From: Rosa chinensis
Taxonomy: Eukaryota > Streptophyta > Magnoliopsida > Rosales > Rosaceae
Assembly: GCF_002994745.2 (NCBI RefSeq)
Contig: NC_037090.1
Location: 36,885,001 to 36,949,000, forward strand
Length of the DNA: 64,000 nt
Direction of reading: 5' to 3'
Part shown: in pieces, positions 1 through 11,220 of the stretch
Numbering within the stretch: the stretch's first letter is position 1
How the letters are laid out: each line of letters starts with the position of its first letter
Position numbers and translations under genes: made by a program
The notes under the pieces: generated by a model
The model's database searches: none
What the model was told of the DNA's origin: nothing
The model's input: the letters and a program-made list of their open reading frames with translations, nothing else

Positions 1-729
1 CAAACAAATTTGCTCACTCCGCCAACTCCAACAGCCAAACATGTTTATGAACAGACAACAATTATCCCACACCCACTTCTCTATCTCCTCACCCCTTCCC
101 TTCAACTATGACCCTCTTCTTTCCCAATTCTCTTCATCTTCAATTCCCTTCTCATCCACACTTGAACACCCAATTCTGATATTCCAAAAAAAAAAAAAAA
201 ACATTCGTTCGATTCCTTGGCTTTGATTAGTTCTTGGAAAGCTGAGCTCTCCGTTGTGGGTCTTGTTCAAATTCTGGTTTTGGATTCTAATTTATCGCTA
301 TATAAACCATCTGGGCTAGATAGATCATCAGACTAGGACAAACAACAGTAACAATTCGATATTAAAAGGATTTCTTAATTACCTGGACTGCAGACAGAGA
401 TTCGGCAGTTGATGCTGAAGGAGGCAGCGAGAGAGAGAGTGGTGAGGTACTGGGCGAGAGAGAGAGCGGTTGTGTTTGGGAGATTTCTTAATTACCTGGA
501 TTGCAGACAGAGATTCGGCAGTTGATGCTGAAGGAGGCAGCGAGAGAGAGTGTGGTGAGGTACTGGGCGAGAGAGAGAGCGGTTGTGTTTGGGACTTTGG
601 GCAAAAAGAGGGAAAAAGAATTAGGGCTGTTTTGTTGGTAGGAAATTTTGCCCAAAAAATCAGAGGGAAGATTATTTGGATTAGCGCCAAAAGTAAAACG
701 GTGACGTTTATTTGTTGCCAAGTCTTCTT

Positions 730-760
<31 letters not shown>

Positions 761-966
761 GTACAGTAATCATACAAATGTATTTTTACGACGGTAAGAT
801 AAAAATCCGTCGCAATTGATTACAAAGTTACTACGGTAAATATTTTCCGTCGCAAATAACAAGGCTTAATCACGACGGAACAGTTTCCGTAGCAATAGGG
901 CCTCTATTGCGACAGCAACTGTTGCCGAAGCAAAAAGGCGAAGCAATTGCAATTCTTTTAGTAGTG
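1..966. mobile_element. Right end of a CACTA-like DNA transposon (left part outside window)
   Basis: The segment ends in TAGTG at 962-966. Read on the other strand this gives CACTACTAAAAG, the typical start of a CACTA (EnSpm) terminal inverted repeat. The 780-935 stretch is packed with alternating CCGTCGCAA and CGACGG-type motifs that can pair into short hairpins, as in CACTA subterminal regions. Further in, 371-596 holds a 113-bp direct duplication rich in GAGA, followed by a T-tract (736-761). No transposase reading frame is seen here, and short ORFs across the duplication look like by-products of the repeat. The other terminus lies before base 1, so neither the TSD nor the element length can be checked. 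Confidence 0.6.
371..596. repeat. 113-bp direct tandem duplication
   Basis: Two adjacent copies (371-483 and 484-596) share the order TTCTTAATTACCTGGA, a GCAGACAGAGATTCGG block, and two GAGAGAG-rich blocks. They differ at only a few bases, so the duplication is recent compared with the surrounding decayed repeats. It lies inside the CACTA-like end. Confidence 0.85.
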
Positions 967-2023
967 AATAGTAAAGGCTTTGGACAAAAGTCGAAATCAA
1001 TTAAGGAGGATTGCAAATAGATGAACTTTTTCATACTAGGCTGTGCACTTTGGTTGACATCTTTTCTTTGTTCTTCATGCGTTGAATGTGTTCTTGATTA
1101 GCTAGCTTTCTAGACTATGATTGCATGTTCAATAGGATTAATTTAGGTGTTCACTTAGATTAATTATTCAAGGAAAGTAAAAAATGGGAAATCGTTTGCT
1201 TTCTAACGTTTCACATGATCAACTTCTTTCTCATGACATAGAAAATCAACTATAGGAATTGTGATTGGATTTCATGCATATGAATGTGGTTTTGATCTTT
1301 ATTCCTTGCGTTCCACCCTTGTATATATGTTTTTATGTTTTCTTTATTTTATTTATTTAATTTTTTATTTAATAATCCTAAACCCCTTATTTGTGTTTAC
1401 TTGTATATATTTCTATTCTTTGTAAATAATACTTTTTACTTTTATTTATTTGTTTTTGCAATTACAGGTGTATCCTCAATCCCCGGCTAGAATGATCCAT
1501 ACTTATTCTATACTAACAACTACATTTTGCAGGGTTAAATTGCGTGCTTGCTTTTAGGCGTATCATTAAAGACCCTAGGTGAGCTCCCACTTGAGTAGAA
1601 GGAAGAAGCTCTGCTATTAAGGGTACATTTAATCCATATGAATAGTGTTAAGGGATATTGTGCCTGTTTGATATTGCTTATGAAAGGCCTTTAGCATTTT
1701 TTCTTTAAATTTGAAAAGCGTTTTTACAAGGAAAAATTATTTTATGTGGAAAAATTTTGTGCCTGTTATTTTTTTTTCCCTCTCATGTGGAAATAGTTAT
1801 TACAAATATAGAAAGAAAAAAGTTGTAATAGGTATATTAGCTGTTTTGAGATTGGTTTTTGGAGATCCAAAAGTCTTATTTAAGAGAAGTGAAATTCATA
1901 CTCCAAATTTTACAAACTATACTCCATGTTTTCTTTTTAGTAACTTAAACTTATGTCTTTAATAACTTAGTTTTGTGTTTTTATCGAGACAAGTTTTGGA
2001 AAACAACTTTCTCTCATCTCTCT
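967..2023. other. AT-rich intergenic stretch, nothing recognised
   Basis: No convincing coding frame, terminal repeat or RNA motif was seen. Runs of T and A dominate, and short ORFs such as the one at 1711-1962 have no recognisable domain or splice context. Confidence 0.5.
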
Positions 2024-3056
2024 CTAGGGTTTCGATAAAAAATTTCCCCTTCTCTGTCCGGTGGCTCGTCCTAGGGGCGCTGTAATCGGACGAGCTGCTT
2101 TGTTTTCGTCTGCGTCGGTGGACGAAATGGTGTCCTTGGCTGTAAGAGGTTCGACCTGGGCCGCCACAGTTTGAGGAAGGTTGTGGAGGAGATCTTCATC
2201 GCTAGCGGGCGAAGATCTAGTTTTGGTTGGCAGGTTTGGTTGATAATGGCTCTGTCGTGGGGTTCTATTGCCGGCTTGGGTTTGATTTTCGAGTGCAGTA
2301 AGGACAGAGTTGAAGGGTTTTTGGGGGATCTTTTCTGGGTTGGCACTGTGGGTTTCTCGGTTCCGATCTGGGGAGGGAGGACGTCTGGGTTGGTGGTTGC
2401 CGGGTTGACAGGGTGCTGACAATGGCGACATGGCAGGTGGTGGTACAATAGGGCATGTGGCTGGTTGGTGGTGTGGTACCAGAGTTGGGTTGGGCTCGGC
2501 TTGTTGGCTGGGATCTCCTTGCTACTAGGGCTTGGGCTTGGGTTCACTTATTGGGCCCTGCCCAGGCTGTTTTTATCTTTAAAGTTTTTTTTTATTTCTG
2601 TTGTTTAATTTTGTTGCGCATTATGTAAGTAATAAGTCCCTGCATTAGTTATGTATGGCTAGTGCTTTGTGCCTCTATGTGCACTTGTCTACTCTAGGTA
2701 GGTGGCGAGTTCTTTACTTCATCAAATGGTCACTACTTCCTAGTGGCAGGGTGAAGCTAAGTGTCACCGGATTTATTCTCTAGAGGCAACATAGTAGGAA
2801 AACTGTGCTTTTGGTAATTATGCTTTGTCTATATCGAGTTATCTTTCCGTTATGTCACTGCTATGTCAAAGCAAATAGAGCGCTCTTTGCTAGTTGGTGC
2901 TTAGTTGAATACAGTTATTTGGTAGAGACTCATGATAGTATTTCAGGATATTCTCTAGATGCTTATTGTAATCAGGGGTTTAGGCTCAGTGTCCCCCCTT
3001 GTATTAAACAGTTTAATTAATCAAGGCTTGAGGGCAGCCGCACTAGTCCTTTATAA
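2024..3056 (+). mobile_element. Probable degenerate retroposon or LINE 3' segment
   Basis: This stretch is much richer in G and C than its flanks. It begins with a leader-like CT-rich and AGGGTTTCGATAAA block and ends at an A-rich tail (AAAAAATAAAAAAAG, 3053-3068). The middle (2430-2575) has GGGCTTGGGCTTGGG and GGGCCC motifs resembling the confirmed retroposon at 21491-22097, which also ends in a short A-run. Open frames on both strands (for example 2071-2547, minus) carry no domain I can name and probably reflect base composition. I could not find a clean TSD, so this rests on composition, the A-tail and the resemblance. Confidence 0.35.
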
Positions 3057-3685
3057 AAAATAAAAAAAGTTTCAATCAAAAGGGAAAAAAATGAGTGGTG
3101 AATTGTAAAATGGAGAGTGTAGATTTCATCCCCTTATTTAATGGGTTGTATTTAGCGAAAATCCTTTCAATATAATATGAAGCCAAATTAAAGAGGAATG
3201 AAGAGCGGTTTGCTCCTTTCCCTCCCAATCCCTAGCCGTCAAGACTTGGGATCTCAGCGATGTCGAATGACATCGAACTTAGGCCGGTTAGGAAGGGGTT
3301 CCCTCTCCTAATCATACCACCATTTTGTGGTCTCTCAACATCGCGACTTTCGACAAACACTTGATGATTTTGGCGAATTTTTGAAGGACTGTTATGTGTG
3401 CGCTGACTTCATGTTTAGGCATGGGTTTTGGATCACTATGAAATCCTCTTGAGAAAGAGATTTGGTTTGATGGGTGTCGTAGAAGATAGTAACCAAGTTA
3501 CTACTGCTTGTTGGGGAGTTAGGCTGCGATGTGCACGACTTAAAAGTGAGGTAATTGATTTGAATTTTGTTGTAAATGGACGTGATTCAAATTTTTCTTT
3601 TCCAGATCTAGTATCTCTAACTAGCATAGACGGTGGAGTTAGCGAAGCTTCTTTCTCTCGCAAGAACTAAGACATTAATATTCAT
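3057..3685. other. Intergenic repeat debris
   Basis: Nothing is clearly recognisable. The ORF at 3428-3670 gives a protein-like but unidentifiable frame just before the RNase H fragment, and could be more of the same decayed retroelement. Confidence 0.35.
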
Positions 3686-3960
3686 TGAAAGCCATTGCTC
3701 TTCATGATGACCTTTTGTCAAGACTTACAAAATTATATCAAGTAGAAGGTGACTCCAAGACTCTTGTTAAATGCATTACTTGTCAGTTATCTATTCCTTA
3801 GAGATTTGGAGGCTTGAGTCCGTCATTGAAGACATTAAGAAGCTTGCAACATATTTTAAAGATATCAAGTTTAACCACATTTTTAGCGAAACCAACTTTG
3901 TTGCCAACTCCTTGGCAAAAATAATCTTAACTTTAGTGCAAGGAGTCGTAGTCTCTTTAA
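3686..3960 (+). pseudogene. RNase H (RVT_3-type) fragment of a LINE-like retroelement
   Basis: The translation shows the C-terminal half of the plant RVT_3-type RNase H fold. ALHDDLLSRL is followed by VEGDSKTLV, then after one frameshift near 3795 by FNHIFSETNFVANSLAK. The VEGDS aspartate and the HIFSETNFVAN block are the family's usual landmarks. A stop and the frameshift show it is dead. The same domain appears on the minus strand at 63738-63953, and a tail fragment at 32904-33069. It could also derive from a domesticated stand-alone RNase H-like gene. Confidence 0.65.
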
Positions 3961-4773
3961 TGCAACACAAAAAAGAAAAGAAAAAAGAAAACTATTGTAT
4001 GTCATTAATCAAAACGTCAAATACTGTGTACTTAGGGCAACTCCAACCATAGGCACCATTTGGGGGTGCTATTCTCATTTTAGCACCCCCTTGTTGCACT
4101 ATTCATATAAGACTCAATTCTCATCTCCAACCATGAGGTGCTATATGGGGGTGCTATTTTCACTATTCTTCACTAAAATATAATATGAGTATAATTTTGA
4201 TGAATATTATATTACAAATATGTTAATTTAATTAAATAAGGTAAAAAAAATAATTTAACATTTTATCATAATATTTAAAATTCTTCTTATTATTTAATGA
4301 ATTAAAAAAATATTTTAATTTTTTTTTGTCGGCATATACGACAAAAGTGTCGGCACATACGAGTAAGAATCTTTATATTTAGATCATAATATTTAAAAAT
4401 TATTCTTATTATTTAATGAATTTTTTTTTTTTTTTGTTTGTGTCGGCATATACAACAAAAGTGTCGGCACATACGACAAAGAATCTAATTATTTAGAAGA
4501 TATTTTGATGTTTTGTGTCGGCATATATGCCAAACAGCCGAATTTCAATGTGATTTCAGCCCCACGTATCAATCTCTAATTGGTTGTCCAAATTACGGTT
4601 GATTCTTTGTCCGCCATGTGTCATATCTTATCTAATGATATGAACTCAAACCATCCATAAATATGGGGTCATTGTCATCCTCATCTCTCACAAATTCACA
4701 AACACTTCTCATACCCAAATCACACAAATCTTTCTTTCTTTTCCGTTTTGATTTTGTCAAACCATTTCTGCAA

Positions 4774-6108
4774 TGAATCGTTTGACGAAATGATTGCAGA
4801 AAGATCAAGAAGAGGCCGTCACGAGAAGTCGTCGACGAGCCTTGATGATGTCTGCCGCTGCCTTGCAAATCCAAACTCTGGAAGATGAGGATTCACAATG
4901 GGGTGGTTCTTCAGAAGGTCGTACCTATAAGGCCAGGGATCGAGAGTTGATGGATCTTCGACTCAAAGCTCAATACTTCAAGGATCCGTGCAAGTATGAA
5001 CCAAACATATTTCGTAGGTGATATAGAATGCAACCTTGGGTCTTTGACAAGATGATGCGCGACGTGGCCAACTACGACCCATATTTTGTTCAAACAAGAG
5101 ATGCTTGTGGGAGACTAAGCTTATCCACTAAACAAAAGCTGACATGCGCTATGAGAATGCTCGCGTATGGCATCACAGCTGATTTCTGCGATGATTATCT
5201 AGATATTGCAGACCATTGCCATTGAGATTTTCGAGCACTTCACAAAAGCAATCTGGAATGTGTACCATGAGACTTACCTCCGCCGACCAACACCGGCAGA
5301 CTTGCGAAGGCTGCTTGACAAAGCTGAAGAACGGGGATTCCCGGGGATGGTCGGTAGCCTTGATTGTATGCACTGGCAGTGGAAAAATTGTCCCACCGGA
5401 TGGGTAGGGCAGTATACTAGCTACAGAGGGAAACCGACAATCATCTTAGAGGCGGTGGCCTCCTACGATACTTGGATTTGGCATGCCTTCTTCGGACTTC
5501 CAGGTTCCCTTAATGATATTAACGTCCTTGGATGTTCACCGTTGTTCAATGCCCAATGCGTTGGTGAAACCCCTGAAGTGAGCTACCAGGTACGTAATAG
5601 GCATTATCGTCAATGTTATTACCTAGTTGATGGCATATACCCTAAGTGGGGGTCATTTGTACAAGCAATCCGAAACCCGAGGTCGCCGCAGACACAACAT
5701 TTCACAAGGATGCAGGAAGCATACAGAAAAGACGTGCAGAGAGCATTTGGTATTCTCCAAGCTCGTTGGGCAATCATAAGAGGACCAGCTCATGGGTGGA
5801 GTAAGGAGAACCTTCAATACATCATGATGACGTGCATTATCTTGCACAATATGATTGTTGAAGATGAGCGTGATGAAGATGCAGCACAACCATTTGATCC
5901 GGATGATATCCCAACCAGACCAAGGAAAGCAGAGATATATAAGAGACCAGAAATGGACACCGATGTTCATTGCAATCCGCAATAACTAAATCAATTCTTG
6001 CGTCGTTATAGGGAGGTTAGATGTCCAGTGATGAATAAAAACCTCCAAGACGATCTAGTCGATCACCTATGGACCATGAAGTTACAAGCTGATCAGAACC
6101 AGCAGTGA
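4774..6108 (+). pseudogene. Harbinger transposase (DDE_Tnp_4 / plant transposon protein family), inactivated
   Basis: The reading frame follows the plant PIF/Harbinger transposase order: an N-terminal region (4794-5021), YRMQPWVFDKMM, KLTCAMRMLAYG, then the catalytic part. First catalytic Asp lies in GSLDCMHW (near 5362), second in PGSLNDINV (near 5515). The block that normally supplies the catalytic Glu (VERAFGVLQ in relatives) reads VQRAFGILQ here (near 5736), so Glu is replaced by Gln. Other damage: TGA at 5019-5021 just before YRMQ, where relatives have Arg; a frameshift at about 5205-5222; and TAA at 5983-5985, after which the family C-terminus (DDLVDHLWTMKL) continues to a TGA at 6108. 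The native start is uncertain. Confidence 0.88.
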
Positions 6109-6417
6109 GGAGTTTTTTTTTTTGTGCTTTCAATAAGTGGTCATGTTGTCATGATAAGTGGTCATGGCCTACTTTAGTTGTGTGCTTTTAATTTGTGTTG
6201 TGTGCTGTTACTTTGTATTGTGTGCTTTCACTTTGTATTGTATGCTTTTAATTTGTGTGGTGTGCTTTATTATGAAAATAAAAGTTCAATATTTTTTTTC
6301 GAAGATGATCTACTAAACAAAATAATTGTTATTATCATAAATTAAAACACAAACCATTCAAAGCAACTAACAATATTAATTACATCCAAGATGTCTCGCC
6401 AAGTGGATCATAAGTGG
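6109..6417. other. Spacer between the two convergent Harbinger genes
   Basis: This AT-rich stretch holds the 3' ends of the transposase and Myb/SANT genes. A short imperfect repeat of TGTGCTTT[CT]A[AC]TTTGT occurs several times between 6180 and 6270. No further coding frame was seen. Confidence 0.6.
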
Positions 6418-7950
6418 TCAAGCTCTTGTGTTGTCTCCTTCAGGGGGTGTAGGATCTTGAGATTGTTCCGGGATGCTTGAAGTTTCTGCCTCCTTATCAA
6501 TTATTTGTTGTTGCTTCCTCTCCCAATAACTCCTCTTTCTTGGGGTGAAAATTGATGGATCCACCTGCATCGTGCGAGCATCCTCAGCGCGTTGCTCAAT
6601 TAGTTGACCTTCCTCAAACTGTCTTTGCCTTTGTTGGTACTTGCGTTCTGTTTGTTCATAACATTTCTGCATTTGAACGCGTAGGCCATCCGCATCCTGC
6701 TTATTGCTTTTTTTTTCTTAGCTAGCTTCTGTGCTTTCTGTCCTTGAGGACGTGCCTTTCTTGATGACGGAAGCTCATCCTCAGTAGTGGGTGTTCCATC
6801 GTCATCCAAGTTGACATGATTAGGAACACTAAAGTAGGTGTTATCCATTGATGGCGTTTTCCCAAGTATTGCCAACAATGGTCAAACAAAAAATCACAAT
6901 CTTCCGAGTCGTAGTACGTTGATTTAACATTCATGAGCTACATATAATATTAAGTAAATAAAATATTAAAAAAATGACATTGGCTTAGTATAAATCGATC
7001 AATAAACTAAGCAACTAACAATTTTACTTTTAACAACTACATGAGAAATAAAAATATAATCATTATTAAACATATTTCAATATAATTACCTCGTCCCACT
7101 ATGTCAATAAACTCATCAGACAACAGCCGAGGACTGTTGTCTGATTCAAAAAATTTCTATTGTCTAGTAGGCTGATATCTCTTAGGCCTTCAGAGGACAG
7201 ATATTACCCGTGATCTATATTTCACTCAAACAACATAGGCCGGCCAATAATCTGTTGTCTGATTATGTTGAGATATCCTGAATTATAACTTTCTGTGGTT
7301 GAAGATGTAACGAAACGACAGTTATATGTTGTTATATAGGATTCTACACAACATCTTTTCATAAATCTCTATCATTTGTATTTCATTAAGACAACAGAAC
7401 AGAAATCTGTTATGTGAATATATGGAGATTTGAACTATCTTGGATTTTTTCTATTGTGTGAATCAATTGTGGACAACATAAATTTTTCATGTTATATTGT
7501 TTCTTTTGTATTAAAATGACAGAAATATGTCGTCCAAATATATAGAAGCTTGTACTTTCTTGGGTTTTTCTGTTGTGTGATTCAATTAGAAATGACAATT
7601 CTTGGGTTTTTCTGTTGTGTGATTCAATTAGAAACGACAATTATATGTCGATGTAAATGACTGTTAACAACATAAATTTGCTTGAATTCTGTTGTTTGAT
7701 ATTGGTTTGGATGTCAGCTTTATTTGGTTTGTATGTCTTAGCAAGAGCAGTTGCACAACACCATATTAAGAAATCTGGTCTACAAAATTTAATTGTAATT
7801 TATGAAAGAGAAACACTTCAATCACATTATCACTATAATTAATTTCATTTGAAAATGTACAACTATCCAAGTCCCATTACATCAATCAATCAAACTATAA
7901 TTCTACAAGTTAAACCCACATAATATGAAAATACCAGATCATCTAGTGCT

Positions 7951-9501
7951 CTAAACTGCTCTCTCGACTAGCCACACTTCATCTTTCTTAAGCTTTCGAC
8001 CAACCACATAATCCAATACCTTTGCTAAATAAAGCTGATATATGATTGGCACTTTCAAGTCTCCTCTAAAGCACTGCCTGAACCTTGCCTGCATGCACAA
8101 AATTGTTAATGAAGAGCAGCCCCCTGGAAATAAATATATTATGTTCCACAATACCTTGCAATTGCAGAAAGCTGACTCTCATCTTCCTTTTTATTCATTA
8201 ACTTTCCAAGGGCAAAAACTGCAAGTACAAACAAAGAGTTAGAGATCATGTACTCATTGCTCAATTACTTTTTATTCATAAACTAGTCAATTGCAAATAC
8301 AAAGCATGGCTTAATAACCTGAAATGCCAAAAGATATTCCTAACAGCAGAGCTACATATTTGTGGGAGTATGAATGGAAGTATAAGTATTTAATGTATAC
8401 TAAACAATTTCCATCCAAATAATACCAAAATGCTAGACGAATTTTCCATAATTTAGTTCAGATGAAAAAACACAACCCGCCTTTGTTACTGATATTGCAG
8501 TAAGCTCATCTATGGGTTACATTGGGACTGTTAATATCTAAAAACCCTCTTATGTACTTACTATGACATACTATAACCCAATATAGAGAAATGACAAAAG
8601 CATTTCGTAGCCGACTATTTCAGGATGTGTGATGCAGATGATAGATAAAGATGGACTAAATCACTTCCATAGCTTCAAGCACTAAACATGGCTAGCTAAA
8701 GCTACCATGGAAGTAGAACTTGACGCTGCCAAAGAAGATACTAGCTTGTCATATGCAGTTGTTTATTTATCATATAACAATAAATAATATGATGTAAAAG
8801 TAGGGTATACCGAGATAAGCAAAGCCAGCTGCAGAGGAAGCCAATTCATAAACATACTAAGCTCATGGTATATAGATATTGCACATATGTGGCTCCTGCA
8901 ATGTGATTGTCCAGGTTCACAATCATCCTCACCGATACATCGTGCACTGTATATAATTGCAGGACATGATGTCAAAGTTACCATCTCCTGGTTTGCACTT
9001 CTTTTTTAACAGAAATAGTTTATTGGAAACACATCCAGACGCATATACAAGGTTAGCATAAGAGAACAAAAGAGTAAAAGCTTGTGTGTACTACAAGTAA
9101 ATGCGGGTAAGAAGACATAAGAAACATCAAAATGAAAGAATGAACAACAGAACTTGAAATTCCACCGAGGAAGAAGGGACCAGACTAGTCAGTAATAATA
9201 GGGGCAATATTTACTTTTACACTATATAGTGATAATATATTTGACTACACAGAAGCTAGAAACAAGTAACCAGACAGATCTCATCTATATTCCTACTTTC
9301 TTTCTTTTTTTGGTTCGGTTGAAATTGCTATTACGTACTTGTTCAAACAGAAGAGTATGTTAATTAACCCTGAAAAGAAGAGGAAGTTGATTACCATGCA
9401 AACTCCTTGAATATTTCCACGCAAGTCCAGCAGTTGATACAACTCCAATAGCACTTCCTGTAACTGCAAATTTTGCTGCTTCCCTAGCTGTCTTTAGCTA
9501 A
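7951..9501 (-). pseudogene. Gene-like exons carried inside the CACTA element, identity unknown
   Basis: Minus-strand exon-like blocks are bounded by plausible splice sites. One (about 9495-9398) reads TAREAAKFAVTGSAIGVVST, then AGLAWKYSRSLHG, and ends at GTAATC. It has a Gly/Ala-rich pattern suggesting a membrane helix. The last (8089-7951) follows TTGCATGCAG-like acceptor sequence and reads ARFRQCFRGDLKVPIIYQLY, continuing to KKDEVWLVERAV and a stop. A third block, encoding IVNLDNHIAGA, occurs twice (8890-8932 and 9709-9752). I do not recognise the parent gene. Capture of a host gene fragment is the simplest reading; an unfamiliar element-encoded protein is the alternative. Confidence 0.45.
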
Positions 9502-9799
9502 GGAAAGTAAATGCTTGTTCTGTACAGATCGGTTATCATTGGAAAAAGTTTTTGTTATGATATGCAAATTCAATAACAAATACTTTATAAAATGAAGTGT
9601 CCTGAAAAGTACATACATGTTCACTCAATATTCATCATCTATCTTCTCTTTAAACTGCTTTACAGTTTTGGCATTAGGTGTAAACCGACAGACAATATTG
9701 CACACTTATGGCTCCTGCAATATGATTGTCCAGGTTCACAATCTTCCTCACCAATCTGTACAGAACAAGCAACAAAATGATCAGAGGATACTCAAGGTT

Positions 9800-10760
9800 A
9801 CGACGTATTATGAGCAAAACACATTCTAAATCAATGGGTTGTGGTCCAGTCCTGTCAAAAGGTAGGTATGCAAGGAGAAGCAAATACAATATACATAGAT
9901 ACAGCCTGTCCAAATAATTACAAAGCCCATATTATGACAGTTGAAACATGCATCACGCACTCATATCAAGGCCAATGTAAGAAACAGATCAGTTGTGCAC
10001 TGCCAAGATAAGTTTAAAATTTCTTCAGTGACCATCTTAATTCTTAAGGGGACATTGAAAATGCAGATAACCGAGTCATTTATAGAGCTAAGGGGGCCAA
10101 AAAAATCCAGTCTTTTGCAAAGAGTCTATCATGTTTCCATAATACTTGTACCAAATCAGGACTTCCACAATTCTAAGAGTTCAGATTACCAATATTCAAA
10201 CGAAACCTGCAAACGAACTGTCCGATCTTTAAGCTACATCGTTTTTGACAGAAAATCAATTCCAATCGTAGCCTGCAATCTTAACATAAATCAAACCCCC
10301 AAAAATTCAAAAGTTTCACTGAGGATCTATATACCCAGAGGCGCAGAGCATAGTTCAACAACAATTTCAAAGCAATTACTATCAGATTTACCGTTCTATA
10401 TCATCAAATATCAATTCAAAGCAAAACATACACACATAATCAAAATTCAAAACTCATCATCACATAAAAACCAACGAAACGAGCAGTCTTAGAAACTAGC
10501 AGATATACAATATATTACTAGTAGATTATTTCACAAAAGAACAAGAATTAAAAACCCAGAATGCTATTGATCGAATCTGAGAGAGAGGAACAGATCAAGT
10601 TCTTGATTTGAGAGAGGGACTTAGCCGTCACTTGTCGAGAAGAGCGAGCGTCGTCGACCGTCAAGGGGAGAGGGAGAGTGCCGGTGCCATCGAGGAGAGA
10701 GAGAGAGAGACGACAACGATGAAGAGACACCCAGAGAGAGGGAGAGCATAGGTTTTCAGA
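9800..10760. other. CACTA interior: leader-like region
   Basis: A 183-residue plus-strand ORF (9941-10492) crosses this stretch but has no domain I recognise and no splice or start context; it is probably chance. 10560-10760 is GAGA-rich and, read on the minus strand, looks like a 5' leader for the exon-like pieces downstream. Confidence 0.35.
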
Positions 10761-11074
10761 GGGAGGTCACCCCATAGGTTTTAGATATGAAATGAGATTT
10801 TATTTGGAGCGAGATGGGTGAGGTTCTTCTGGGCTTTCAGTATTATGAGCTGAGGGTGCTGGATTACAAGTGATTGAGCGAAGATTTCGCAAGAAATTTT
10901 GGTTGAGGGCGCTAGATTTCCAGTTCGATGGTTTTGGACCTTTGGTCGAGAGCAAAGAGAGAAGTTTGCTATGGAGGTTTTCAGTTTGATAAATTTCGAG
11001 GGGAGGGGGGGATTTTTCTTTGAAGTGTGCATCCAATTCCACTTTACGTTGTGCCAAAAAAAACAAATAGGTAA

Positions 11075-11220
11075 TACACAATCAGGACTAAATGAATCTC
11101 CATTGAATGTACAACAGAAATCTGTTGTCTGAAACGTACCATTTTTATACACAATCAGGACTAAATGAATCTCCATTGAATGTACAACAGAAATCTGTTG
11201 TCTGAAACGTATCATTTTTC
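11075..11220. repeat. 73-bp tandem duplication in the CACTA subterminal region
   Basis: Two nearly identical adjacent copies (11075-11147, 11148-11220) each contain ACAATCAGGACTAAATG and ACAGAAATCTGTTGTCTG. The second half is a short palindrome containing the element's repeated subterminal motif, so the duplication doubles likely transposase-binding sites. Confidence 0.85.

Noticed and set aside
2071..2547. 158-codon minus-strand Pro/Thr-rich ORF
   Set aside because: It is in a GC-rich retroposon-like stretch that is open in several frames on both strands, which suggests base composition rather than coding.
9941..10492. 183-codon plus-strand ORF in the CACTA interior
   Set aside because: No recognisable domain or start context, and low-complexity composition. 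Exon-like signals in the element are on the other strand.
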